35,438 bases of DNA, taken from NCBI GenBank assembly GCA_026983515.1, contig JALWHT010000164.1, forward strand, positions 1-35,438, given 5' to 3'. This stretch comes from Sulfurovum sp. (GTDB lineage: Bacteria > Campylobacterota > Campylobacteria > Campylobacterales > Sulfurovaceae). Below are positions 29,199 to 35,438 of this stretch, piece by piece. The notes beneath the pieces were generated by a model that worked only from the letters and a program-made list of their open reading frames with translations, had not been told where the DNA came from and did no database searches. Numbering within the stretch: position 1 is the stretch's first letter; each line of letters starts with the position of its first letter. A program made the position numbers and the translations under genes.

Positions 29199-29280
29199 TT
29201 CTGCACAAAGCTAAACTGTCTGTGAGGGCAGGACGGAAAGTTATGGGTCTTCTCTCCGAAGATCGCCAGACTACTCAGAA
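29199..29280 (+). promoter_or_regulatory. Class I cyclic-di-GMP (GEMM-I) riboswitch aptamer
   Basis: The leader matches the class I layout in sequence and folding. P1: TTCTG (29199-29203) with CAGAA (29276-29280). The conserved GCACA follows (29203-29207). P2: CTGTCT (29216-29221) with GGGCAG (29226-29231), capped by GTGA, a GNRA tetraloop where the class has GAAA. Below P2, C29211-G29236 and T29212-G29235 pair around the AAA/GAC internal loop. GGACG (29231-29235) and AAAG (29237-29240) match the conserved GGGACGCAAAG block, and A29237 matches the adenine that stacks between the ligand bases. P3: AGTT/GACT (29239-29242/29269-29272), TGG/CCA and GTCTTC/GAAGAT (29247-29252/29258-29263). Many pairs differ from the Vibrio Vc2 example yet still pair. 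It lies about 55 bases before the outer-membrane protein start. The P1 side and exact ligand remain uncertain. Confidence 0.75.
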
Positions 29281-29334
29281 CATCATACAAAATAATTGCA
29301 TTGTTACGTAATAGATATTTTAAGGAGGAGTATT

Positions 29335-29952
29335 TTGAGTAAAGTAATGGCCGTATTGGCATTTGGAGCATTGAGCGTAGAGTCTGTTTATGCGGGAGGT
29401 AATGTTGCCCCGACAGAAGATCTTGTCCCGGTTCCTGTAATTGTAGAAGATTGCGGGTTTTATGTAGGGGGTGGTGCTTCGTTTCTGAACTATAATGAAG
29501 AGTACAGTGATGGTGTAACTGCTAATGTTGATATGAATGGTATTACATTGATCGCGGGTTATCAATTTAATGAATATATCGCAATAGAGGGTCGATATAT
29601 TACAGATATAGGAGGCTCCGATGAGGACTGGAGCGACGGTAGAACAAGGACAGATACAAACAATGATCTGTCCAACCTTGCCCTGTACGTCAAACCAAGC
29701 TATCAGTTTGGAGACTTTAAATTGTATGCGTTACTTGGATATGGACAATTTTCATATCAATACAAAGATACAGAAAAACAGAGTGAGAGTGGTTTTCAGT
29801 GGGGATTGGGAACAGGGTATAAACTCAATGATAACTGGTTGGTATTTGTGGACTATACAAAGCTGTATGATAATAGAGGTTTTGATAACTATCTTTCAGA
29901 TGCCGACTATAATGCTGATGCTTGGACAGTAGGTGTCACCTATTTGTTCTGA
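29335..29952 (+). CDS. Outer-membrane beta-barrel protein (OmpA/OMP_b-brl-like)
   Basis: 205 residues from a TTG at 29335, chosen because AGGAGGAG stands 4 bases before it and because it gives a proper signal peptide (SKVMAVLAFGALSVESVYA, cleaved before GGN). The ATG at 29296 would precede this with an unrelated basic leader. The mature protein is acidic, with alternating aromatic strands: FYVGGGASFLNYNEEY, GITLIAGYQFNEYIAIEGRY, LALYVKPSYQFGDFKLYALLGYG, QWGLGTGYKLNDNWLVF, and the C-terminal AWTVGVTYLF ending in Phe, the BAM signal. This fits an eight-strand porin-like barrel. Function unknown: adhesion, or a partner of the sorted protein encoded next. It is the first gene after the riboswitch. 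Confidence 0.85.
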   Translation: MSKVMAVLAFGALSVESVYAGGNVAPTEDLVPVPVIVEDCGFYVGGGASFLNYNEEYSDGVTANVDMNGITLIAGYQFNEYIAIEGRYITDIGGSDEDWSDGRTRTDTNNDLSNLALYVKPSYQFGDFKLYALLGYGQFSYQYKDTEKQSESGFQWGLGTGYKLNDNWLVFVDYTKLYDNRGFDNYLSDADYNADAWTVGVTYLF

Positions 29953-30020
29953 TATATGTCGAGGTTTGAAATTTGATGTTTTTAAAAGTTTTTAGAAAAT
30001 GAATAAAAGGGTGTTAAGAA

Positions 30021-31022
30021 ATGAAAAAAATAGTTAGTATAATCTTGTTGATAAGTAGTTTTACAGTGGTTGCAACGGCAAGTTCGATCATTATGGAGAG
30101 TGGATATATACAGGTGGGAGTGAGTGATGACGGTACGTTTGGTGTGGGAGGTACTAACCCGCCAGGTATATTGTTTGATGAGAATGGTACAGGGAATTAT
30201 GGTGTGGATGACTATCTGACACCAGGTAGTCCATGGGAATTTTTTACACTTGAAATCACAGCTGACACTAATGTGACATATACGAATAATAATGCTTCGG
30301 AGACATCCCCTGAAATGCCAACCTCTATTACAGGAGATACACACCAAGTAACTGCTACATCTGAAACACCTGATGGTCTCTTAAGAATGGTGCAGACATA
30401 TACTTTGGAAGAGGGTTCTAAAGTACTTAAGGTCGATGTAACTATTGAAAATATCTCTGATGCAATATTGGAAAATGTAAAGTATGCTCGGGGAATTGAT
30501 CCAGATGTTGATTTTATTAATTATGATATATTTGAGACAAACAATACACGAGGATATGACGGAAGTGCAGATGGTTTGCCTGTTTTCCCTGTTACAGATG
30601 TTGTAATTGCGGAAGGAGTAATGACAAAAAAAGTAATTTCACTACTCTATACCGGTGAGTTCTCTCATAATACAAATATTGATTCTAGTTGGGGTGTATT
30701 GCCAAGTAAGATTCTTGAAGGGCAAGATGATGGCTATGGAGATTATACAATTAATCTTGCTATAGACTTGGGAGCAATGGAACCTGGAGATGTCAAAGAG
30801 TTTAGTTTTGACTATGTTCTAGGTAATGACCTGCCGGATCTTTCAGGAATTTTGCCTCCACCAATAGAGCCCGTGACTCTTGCAAATGCAACATCATATA
30901 ATGACAACTCTCTGACATCGCAAAATGGTTCAGCTCCAGCTTTCAATATGGGAAGTATATTGGTAATATGCTTTATGTTTGTTCTTCTGTTCTACAGGAA
31001 GAGGGTAAGTAGAAGGAGTTGA
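30021..31022 (+). CDS. Secreted surface protein with exosortase-type C-terminal sorting tail
   Basis: 333 residues. The N-terminal signal peptide is MKKIVSIILLISSFTVVATA. The mature region is rich in Asn, Thr, Asp and Gly, low in Lys and free of Cys until the tail, with beta-rich blocks such as PPGILFDENGTGNYGVDDYL and YTLEEGSKVLKVDVTIENIS, typical of an extracellular protein. After a Pro-rich linker (ILPPPIEPVTL) and an Asn/Ser stretch, the last 30 residues form a tripartite tail: SAPAFNMGS (304-312), a hydrophobic helix (about 313-325) and RKRVSRRS. This is the architecture of PEP-CTERM and IPTL-CTERM substrates, but the motif is not a standard one. An exosortase gene follows with a 4-base overlap. 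Ribosome site AAAGGGTGTTAAGAA. I do not recognise the mature domain. Confidence 0.8.
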   Translation: MKKIVSIILLISSFTVVATASSIIMESGYIQVGVSDDGTFGVGGTNPPGILFDENGTGNYGVDDYLTPGSPWEFFTLEITADTNVTYTNNNASETSPEMPTSITGDTHQVTATSETPDGLLRMVQTYTLEEGSKVLKVDVTIENISDAILENVKYARGIDPDVDFINYDIFETNNTRGYDGSADGLPVFPVTDVVIAEGVMTKKVISLLYTGEFSHNTNIDSSWGVLPSKILEGQDDGYGDYTINLAIDLGAMEPGDVKEFSFDYVLGNDLPDLSGILPPPIEPVTLANATSYNDNSLTSQNGSAPAFNMGSILVICFMFVLLFYRKRVSRRS

Positions 31023-31531
31023 AAAAGAGTCAATTTAGCAGTTCTATACCGTCACTTATGATATTTTTGATGAAATATGTGGCGGTCTTGGCTACACTTC
31101 TTTTTATTTTTTATCTGCCTATTTCTTATAACTTCTCTTTTCTTCTTGATTTCCACACATCGTTGATTTATGATACTGTTGTAAAAATTTTGCAAGTGTT
31201 TGATGAACCGTTTGCGTTTTACCGCCACAGTATTGGACTACCGAATGGTTTTGTTATCGATATCGTCGATGACTGTAATGCGTTTTTACCATTTTTGATC
31301 TTTGTGGGCGGTATAACAGTCTTGCCTCTGAAAATGCTACAGAAAAGCATTTTTATCGTTACAGGATGGATTTTAATGATGTTTTTAAATATCATTAGAA
31401 TCGTGGTTATTGTATGGATTACATCATTTGATAAGCATCTTTTCTCCACAGTACATGATATTGTATCTTTTATTTTTATTGTGATTTTTACAATACTGAT
31501 ATATGGGATTTTTATAAAATTTGAATATTAA
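31019..31531 (+). CDS. Exosortase/archaeosortase-family transpeptidase, minimal form
   Basis: 170 residues with four to five membrane helices (about 20-45, 86-103, 111-134, 147-168). The exosortase catalytic set is present: Cys86 in VDDCNAFLPFLIF, Arg127 in FLNIIRIVVIVWI, and His146 in TVHDIVSFIF, each in the expected place at a helix start or end. These enzymes cut substrates next to the C-terminal membrane helix and transfer them, often onto a polysaccharide or lipid. At 170 residues it lacks the extra N-terminal helices and EpsI domain of the large XrtA type and resembles the short dedicated forms such as XrtH. The TTG at 31019 overlaps the substrate stop (TTGA) with AGAAGGAG directly before it; the ATG at 31058 is an alternative start. 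The gene ends 35 bases before the convergent amrB stop. Confidence 0.85.
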   Translation: MKKSQFSSSIPSLMIFLMKYVAVLATLLFIFYLPISYNFSFLLDFHTSLIYDTVVKILQVFDEPFAFYRHSIGLPNGFVIDIVDDCNAFLPFLIFVGGITVLPLKMLQKSIFIVTGWILMMFLNIIRIVVIVWITSFDKHLFSTVHDIVSFIFIVIFTILIYGIFIKFEY

Positions 31532-31567
31532 GAACTTTTAAAAAATATATACTATAAAGTATAGTTC
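31532..31567. terminator. AT-rich inverted repeats between convergent exosortase and amrB genes
   Basis: GAACT (31532-31536) pairs with AGTTC (31563-31567), and inside it ACTATA (31551-31556) pairs with TATAGT (31560-31565). The two pairings overlap and exclude each other. Being between convergent genes it may help end both transcripts, but the stems are weak. Confidence 0.3.
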
Positions 31568-32375
31568 AAATGTTAGCATACAGTATTGCACCCATATACC
31601 CCACAACTGAGTGTCTATTGCCAGTTGCCGCGGCACTGGTTCGATAGTCAAGCAGCTTGCTGTGCAGCTTGAGAGCCTTGGCGGCAAGTACCATGGCTTT
31701 AATACCGATCTCTCCGCATGCTTCACACTTTTGCAGTCTGTTGTAGTCAAAGTCTCGAACACCCAGAAGACAGTTTCTGTCGATGGCTTCAGCCTCTTTG
31801 AGAGGGTGGAAGTGGCTGAGGTCGGAGCTGATGATGACAGCATTGTCTTTGTCCTGTAGCAGGGCTGTGATAATGTTCATCAGGCTTTTTACGGGAATAT
31901 CGCTGTAAATGAGTTCGATGACCTTGCGGTGGGGGAAGTAGTGCTGTAAAAAGGGCATCTGTACTTCGGTGGAGTGCTCTTTGGCGTGTGCTGGTGGTAT
32001 GAAGCCGATGTTGAAGCGTTTTGCCAGAGCGAAAAGGTAGGGGATGTCGATGTCAAGGTTGCCGCAGGGGGTTTGGTAGTGTTCAAAAAAACTGCCCGAT
32101 ATCCCTTTAAAATAGACATGGTGGCTTGGACCTATGACGATGAATCGTTTGGCTTTGCTGGGTGCCAGAAAACGGTAGGCGAAGTTGGCAGTATATCCGC
32201 TAAAGATGTAACCTGCATGCGGAACGATGACAGCCCTTGGTATGATTTTTCTGGTTTTGGGTGCAATGTCAAGCGTATCGAACTTTTGGTTGAATGTCCG
32301 AAACATCGCTTTGAGCTTTTGGCAAGAAGCCGGATAGAAAGTACCTGCCACCGCCATTTTGCGAAGTGCTTCCAC
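31566..32375 (-). CDS. amrB: AmmeMemoRadiSam system protein B (MEMO1 family)
   Basis: 269 residues from a GTG with AAAAGGAG upstream on the minus strand. MEMO-fold signatures: AVAGTFYPAS at the start, VPHAGYIFSG (His-Ala-Gly), FIVIGPSHHVYF, HAKEHSTEVQMPFLQHYFP and IISSDLSHFHP. These His residues sit where extradiol dioxygenases bind metal. AmrB commonly occurs with an AMMECR1-domain protein and a radical SAM enzyme; neither partner is in the window. The biochemical role of this system is not established. It is convergent with the exosortase cassette and divergent from tolB. Confidence 0.92.
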   Translation of the reverse strand: MEALRKMAVAGTFYPASCQKLKAMFRTFNQKFDTLDIAPKTRKIIPRAVIVPHAGYIFSGYTANFAYRFLAPSKAKRFIVIGPSHHVYFKGISGSFFEHYQTPCGNLDIDIPYLFALAKRFNIGFIPPAHAKEHSTEVQMPFLQHYFPHRKVIELIYSDIPVKSLMNIITALLQDKDNAVIISSDLSHFHPLKEAEAIDRNCLLGVRDFDYNRLQKCEACGEIGIKAMVLAAKALKLHSKLLDYRTSAAATGNRHSVVGYMGAILYANI

Positions 32376-32528
32376 GATTGACTCCTTTTGAATGTATTTG
32401 TTATAATTTTACCACAATTGTATGCTATGATAACGGTATTTCATTGTATGACTTAATAGAGTGTTAATGCCATACTGATACAATGTACAAAGTTTTATAA
32501 AAGCAGCCTCTTGAGTTGCTGAAAAGGA
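32376..32528. promoter_or_regulatory. Divergent control region between amrB and tolB
   Basis: 153 AT-rich bases. Candidates are TACAAT (32479-32484) and TATAAA (near 32495) toward tolB, and an AAATTATAAC-type element near 32400-32412 toward amrB. None has a good -35. Because the insert separates tolB from tolA, tolB needs its own promoter, and it most likely lies here. Confidence 0.35.
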
Positions 32529-33773
32529 TTGTTGTTGCGTTTTCTCTTACTGTTTCTGCTGACCCTTAATCTCTTTGCCGTCGATGCGACGCTGACTATT
32601 GAAAAAGACGTTGAACAGCGTACCAAAATTGCGGTAGAAGACGACTCTCCGCTTCCAAACGAGCGTGCATTTAAGATTTTCCTTTCAGACTTGAAGATCT
32701 CGGGGCATTTCCTGGCAGACGATACGCACCGTCAGGGAGATTTTACGACAACGGTGATAGATCCGGCGCTGAAGTCCAGAGAATATCTGCTGAAATTTTC
32801 AATGTCCAGGGCACAGGGAACGAAACTCTCTGTCAAACTCTTCAAAACGGCAAACGGTACGATGCTCTTTAAAAAGAGTTACGCCATTGGCTCTTCTGCA
32901 AAAATGCCTTTTCTCATTCACAAAGCAGTCTATGACATCAATGCCGTACTCAAGTATCCCTCCATTGACTGGATCAACCGTTATGTGGTCTTTGCACGCT
33001 ATACGACACCCAAACACAGTGAGATTGCACTTGCAGACTACACCTTTACCTATCAGAAAACGATTATCAGAGGTGGTTTGAATCTCTTTCCAAAATGGGC
33101 TGACAGTCATCAGCGCAGCTTTTACTATACCTCTTTTAACGGTGTGGTGCCTACACTGTACCGTCTGAACATTTATAGTGGTACCAAAAGCAGGGTAGCT
33201 TCTTCGGAAGGGATGATGGTTTGTTCTGATGTCAGTAAAGACGGCAAAAAAGTGCTTTTGACGATGGCACCAAACGGGCAGCCTGATATATATGAACTGA
33301 ACCTCTCAACAGGTGAAAAGACACGTGTGACACGTTTCAACGGTATCGATGTAGGCGGAAAGTATGCAGAGAGTGAAAACAGTGTCGTATTTGTCTCCAA
33401 CCGTCTGGGGTACGCCAACATTTTCAAAAAGCCTGTTCACGGTTCGGCCGTTTCACAGGTAGTGTATCGCGGGCGTAACAACAATGCCTGTGATGCCTTC
33501 AACAATAAAGTTGTTTACGCAAGCCGCGAGAGCAGCAGTGCATTTGGCAACAACACATTCAACATCTATTTGACATCAACTGATGATCCTGCTTCACGGC
33601 CACTGACAACAACCGGCAGTAATCAGTTTCCGACCTTCTCTTCCGATGGTTCGGTTGTGCTGTATCTCAAGCAGCTTGGCGGCCGTACTTCGGCAGGCTA
33701 CATCAACCTCTACTCAAAACAGAGTCAGCTCTTCCCGGTGAACGGGAACAGAATTCAAGCAATAGACTGGTAA
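32529..33773 (+). CDS. tolB: TolB, periplasmic beta-propeller of the Tol-Pal system
   Basis: 414 residues, the normal length. It starts at one of three consecutive TTG codons (32529, 32532, 32535) after AAAAGGA; the result is a signal peptide RFLLLFLLTLNLFAVDA. The N-terminal domain (residues about 20-155) is followed by the propeller with TolB blades such as MVCSDVSKDGKKVLLTMAPNG, PDIYELNLSTGEKTRVTRF, SVVFVSNRLGYANIFKK and FPTFSSDGSVVLYLKQLGG. TolB shuttles between Pal and TolA during envelope constriction at division. pal and cpoB follow at short spacing. Confidence 0.94.
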   Translation: MLLRFLLLFLLTLNLFAVDATLTIEKDVEQRTKIAVEDDSPLPNERAFKIFLSDLKISGHFLADDTHRQGDFTTTVIDPALKSREYLLKFSMSRAQGTKLSVKLFKTANGTMLFKKSYAIGSSAKMPFLIHKAVYDINAVLKYPSIDWINRYVVFARYTTPKHSEIALADYTFTYQKTIIRGGLNLFPKWADSHQRSFYYTSFNGVVPTLYRLNIYSGTKSRVASSEGMMVCSDVSKDGKKVLLTMAPNGQPDIYELNLSTGEKTRVTRFNGIDVGGKYAESENSVVFVSNRLGYANIFKKPVHGSAVSQVVYRGRNNNACDAFNNKVVYASRESSSAFGNNTFNIYLTSTDDPASRPLTTTGSNQFPTFSSDGSVVLYLKQLGGRTSAGYINLYSKQSQLFPVNGNRIQAIDW

Positions 33774-33785
33774 AAGGAAAATACA

Positions 33786-34280
33786 ATGAACAAAACGCTT
33801 TTGACACTCTCTACACTGGCACTGCTGATGCTCAGCGGCTGTGGACAGCCTGCTCCAGGCGGCATTGGCGGCAGCAACATTTCCGATGCGGATACGGTCA
33901 GTATTGACGAGGGGCGCTACGGCAACAACGGTACCTACAACAGCAGCAGCGACGGTTTTCAGTCAGTCTACTTCAATTTTGATGACTATACCGTTCCCGG
34001 AAGCCAGGAAGGAGCCATTTCCAAAGATGCAGCCAATGCGCAGCGTGTAGGAGGAAAGATAAAAGTTGAAGGGAACTGTGATGAGTTCGGTACCGATGAG
34101 TACAACTATGCGTTGGGTCTCAAACGTGCCAAAGCGGTTAAAGATTCACTGGTGATGCAGGGTATTCCTGCCTCACGTATGGTACTTGTCAGTTACGGTG
34201 AAAGCAACCCTGCTTGTACGGCACAGACAGATGCGTGCTATGCACAGAACCGAAGGGTAGACCTTCGTCTGGTGAAGTAA
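33786..34280 (+). CDS. pal: Peptidoglycan-associated lipoprotein Pal
   Basis: 164 residues. The lipobox LMLSGC puts the lipidated Cys at about residue 20, followed by a Gly/Asn/Ser linker. The OmpA-like peptidoglycan-binding domain has VYFNFDDYTV, GGKIKVEGNCDEFGTDEYNYALG, LGLKRAKAVKDSL and the late NRRVDLRLVK, with the Asp and Arg that bind diaminopimelate. It anchors the outer membrane to peptidoglycan and binds TolB. Ribosome site AAAAGGAAAA. Confidence 0.97.
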   Translation: MNKTLLTLSTLALLMLSGCGQPAPGGIGGSNISDADTVSIDEGRYGNNGTYNSSSDGFQSVYFNFDDYTVPGSQEGAISKDAANAQRVGGKIKVEGNCDEFGTDEYNYALGLKRAKAVKDSLVMQGIPASRMVLVSYGESNPACTAQTDACYAQNRRVDLRLVK

Positions 34281-35033
34281 ATGCGTAAGCTGATGGTAGC
34301 CATGCTGCTGACTGTAGGTGCACTGATGCCGCTTACCGCAAGCAGTGACCTGGCGATGCAGAACCGTCACACCCTGATGCGTTTGCAGCAGATCGTCATG
34401 GAACAGAATGAGCGCATTGATGGGCTTACGTCACTGATAGAGGGGCTCAATGTACAGATGGCACAGCTCAAAGAGGCGCAACGGCATCCTGCGTCTTCCT
34501 CAGATAATAATGAAACAGTTGCATTGATCAAAGAACTTGGTACGATGATCGACAAGATCAACAGTACCTATGTCAGCAAGGCTGAGTTGAAAAGAATATT
34601 GGGTTCGAAGATGCCTGAAACAGTGAAAGCGGCTTCCAGAGTTTCGGCAAAGCAGCCCTCTTTAAGTCAAACGGCACCTGCCAAGCTCTACAGTGAAGGG
34701 GTACGTTTCTTTGTCAAAAAACGCTATGACAAAGCGCAGGAACGTTTTGCCATCACTGCAAAAAAGGGCTACAAACCTGCGGCTTCCAATTATTATCTTG
34801 GTGAAATCGCCTACTATACAAAAAGATATGGTGATGCCCTTTTTTACTATAAAAAGAGTGCGAGTCTTTACGATCAGGCAAGCTATATGGATGTACTGAT
34901 CCTGCATACGGCGATTTCTCTGGAGAAGACTGGGCAAAAAGAAAAGGCAAAGGTCTTCTTTCAGAATGTGATCGATAGTTATCCTGATACTAAAGCGGCG
35001 TCTATTGCCAAAAAGAGATTGAAGGTTCTCTGA
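34281..35033 (+). CDS. cpoB: CpoB/YbgF-like Tol-Pal accessory protein with TPR repeats
   Basis: 250 residues starting immediately after the pal stop. Signal peptide (KLMVAMLLTVGALMPLTASS), then a coiled-coil segment (RLQQIVMEQNERIDGLTSLI to about residue 70) for trimerisation, a Ser/Pro linker, and from about residue 140 TPR units: KLYSEGVRFFVKKRYDKAQ, AASNYYLGEIAYYTKRYGDAL, LHTAISLEKTGQKEKAKVFF and VIDSYPDTKAASIAKKRL. CpoB links Tol action to septal peptidoglycan synthesis in E. coli; the same role is inferred here from order and fold. Confidence 0.88.
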   Translation: MRKLMVAMLLTVGALMPLTASSDLAMQNRHTLMRLQQIVMEQNERIDGLTSLIEGLNVQMAQLKEAQRHPASSSDNNETVALIKELGTMIDKINSTYVSKAELKRILGSKMPETVKAASRVSAKQPSLSQTAPAKLYSEGVRFFVKKRYDKAQERFAITAKKGYKPAASNYYLGEIAYYTKRYGDALFYYKKSASLYDQASYMDVLILHTAISLEKTGQKEKAKVFFQNVIDSYPDTKAASIAKKRLKVL

Positions 35034-35438
35034 TGCGTATATTTTTCAGGTTCCCGCTTTGGCTGCTGCTGCCGATGACGCTGCTGGCAGATGTAGAGTA
35101 TGACCCGAATGCGCCGATGGTACCGCTCACGTATGAGCTGGTACCCATTGAGAAAACAGTATTTGAAGTGGTGAATCTGAAAAACGGAGAGAGCCGTATT
35201 GTTGACTTGACAGGAAAAGATTTTATTTTGGTTTCTGTCAGAGAGCCGGGCAGTGACGGCCGTTTTTATGCAGTAGACCGTGACGGCACGGTATGGTGGA
35301 GTGGCCCGGTGACTTCCGGAGCACCGCAGTTTCGGAGTCCGTCAGGTGTTTTCCATATTATTCAGAAAAAGCGCCATCATATGTCGACACTCTATCCTGA
35401 AGACAACGGGGTAAACAATATGGATTTTATGATGAAAT
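35033..35438 (+). CDS. Probable L,D-transpeptidase-like protein, 3'-truncated by the window edge
   Basis: The frame starts at the ATG at 35033, overlapping the cpoB stop (TGATG), and stays open to the end (135 codons). An N-terminal signal peptide (MRIFFRFPLWLLLPMTLLADV) precedes a periplasmic region with KTVFEVVNLKNGESRIVDL, TSGAPQFRSPSGVFHIIQKK and MSTLYPEDNGVNNMDFMM. The SPSGVFHI and MDFMM pieces resemble the start of an ErfK/YkuD L,D-transpeptidase domain, in which a T-P-x-G-x-F/Y strand and a meso-DAP-peptide site precede the catalytic Cys. The Cys itself would lie beyond the window, so activity cannot be judged. Confidence 0.65.
   Translation, partial: MRIFFRFPLWLLLPMTLLADVEYDPNAPMVPLTYELVPIEKTVFEVVNLKNGESRIVDLTGKDFILVSVREPGSDGRFYAVDRDGTVWWSGPVTSGAPQFRSPSGVFHIIQKKRHHMSTLYPEDNGVNNMDFMMK

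Noticed and set aside
29305-29312. TTACGTAA palindrome between the riboswitch and the ribosome site
   Set aside because: At only eight bases in an AT-rich leader it can easily occur by chance, and no larger structure involves it.
29296-29334. ATG at 29296 as the start of the outer-membrane protein
   Set aside because: It would add an unrelated basic leader before the signal peptide and has no ribosome site, whereas the TTG at 29335 follows AGGAGGAG and gives a proper signal peptide.

Overview
The window looks like a chromosomal segment of a Campylobacterota (Epsilonproteobacteria), most likely a Sulfurovum-like sulfur-oxidising, CO2-fixing bacterium. This is inferred from gene content and order. 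A soj/parA-parB pair sits directly before an ATP synthase cluster (b', b, delta, alpha, gamma, beta, epsilon) that lacks atpB and atpE and runs straight into tolQ-tolR-tolA. Promoters typically show a good TATAAT with a weak -35 box. No database search was possible, so the genus is a judgement.

Layout. 1-1290: the end of hisD and a small membrane protein, closed by a strong hairpin. 1457-2246: eight tRNA genes on the minus strand (in transcription order Lys, Asp, Lys, Val, Glu, Val, Asp, Leu) behind a perfect consensus sigma-70 promoter. 2341-8603: pncC/cinA-like gene (minus), ileS, a 41-codon membrane peptide, gatA and guaB. 8722-9217: a toxin-antitoxin pair whose toxin is frameshifted. 9217-14281: metY, metX, xseB, a nitrilase-fold protein lacking its nucleophile, a ThiF/MoeB-like protein, a lipoprotein and ridA. 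14367-20606: rplU, rpmA, a minus-strand lipoprotein, obgE, proB, fmt, birA, parA and parB. 20669-26441: the ATP synthase genes. 26443-28194: tolQ, tolR, tolA. 32529-35438: tolB, pal, cpoB/ybgF and the start of an L,D-transpeptidase-like gene.

The most unusual part is 28195-32528, where the tol-pal operon is split between tolA and tolB by about 4.3 kb. This insert carries a periplasmic alpha-carbonic anhydrase (minus), an AmrB/MEMO-family gene (minus), and between them an AT-rich plus-strand cassette. The cassette consists of a leader that folds as a class I cyclic-di-GMP (GEMM) riboswitch, an outer-membrane beta-barrel protein, a secreted protein with a C-terminal sorting tail (hydrophobic helix plus arginine cluster), and a 170-residue exosortase-family membrane protein with the Cys/Arg/His catalytic set. 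The exosortase start overlaps the stop of its presumed substrate. My reading is a second-messenger-controlled, single-substrate surface-protein sorting system. The riboswitch and the exosortase assignments rest on visible structure and motifs; the functional link between them is inference.

The rest is mainly housekeeping: histidine, proline, methionine and guanine synthesis, translation, chromosome partitioning, energy conversion and envelope integrity.
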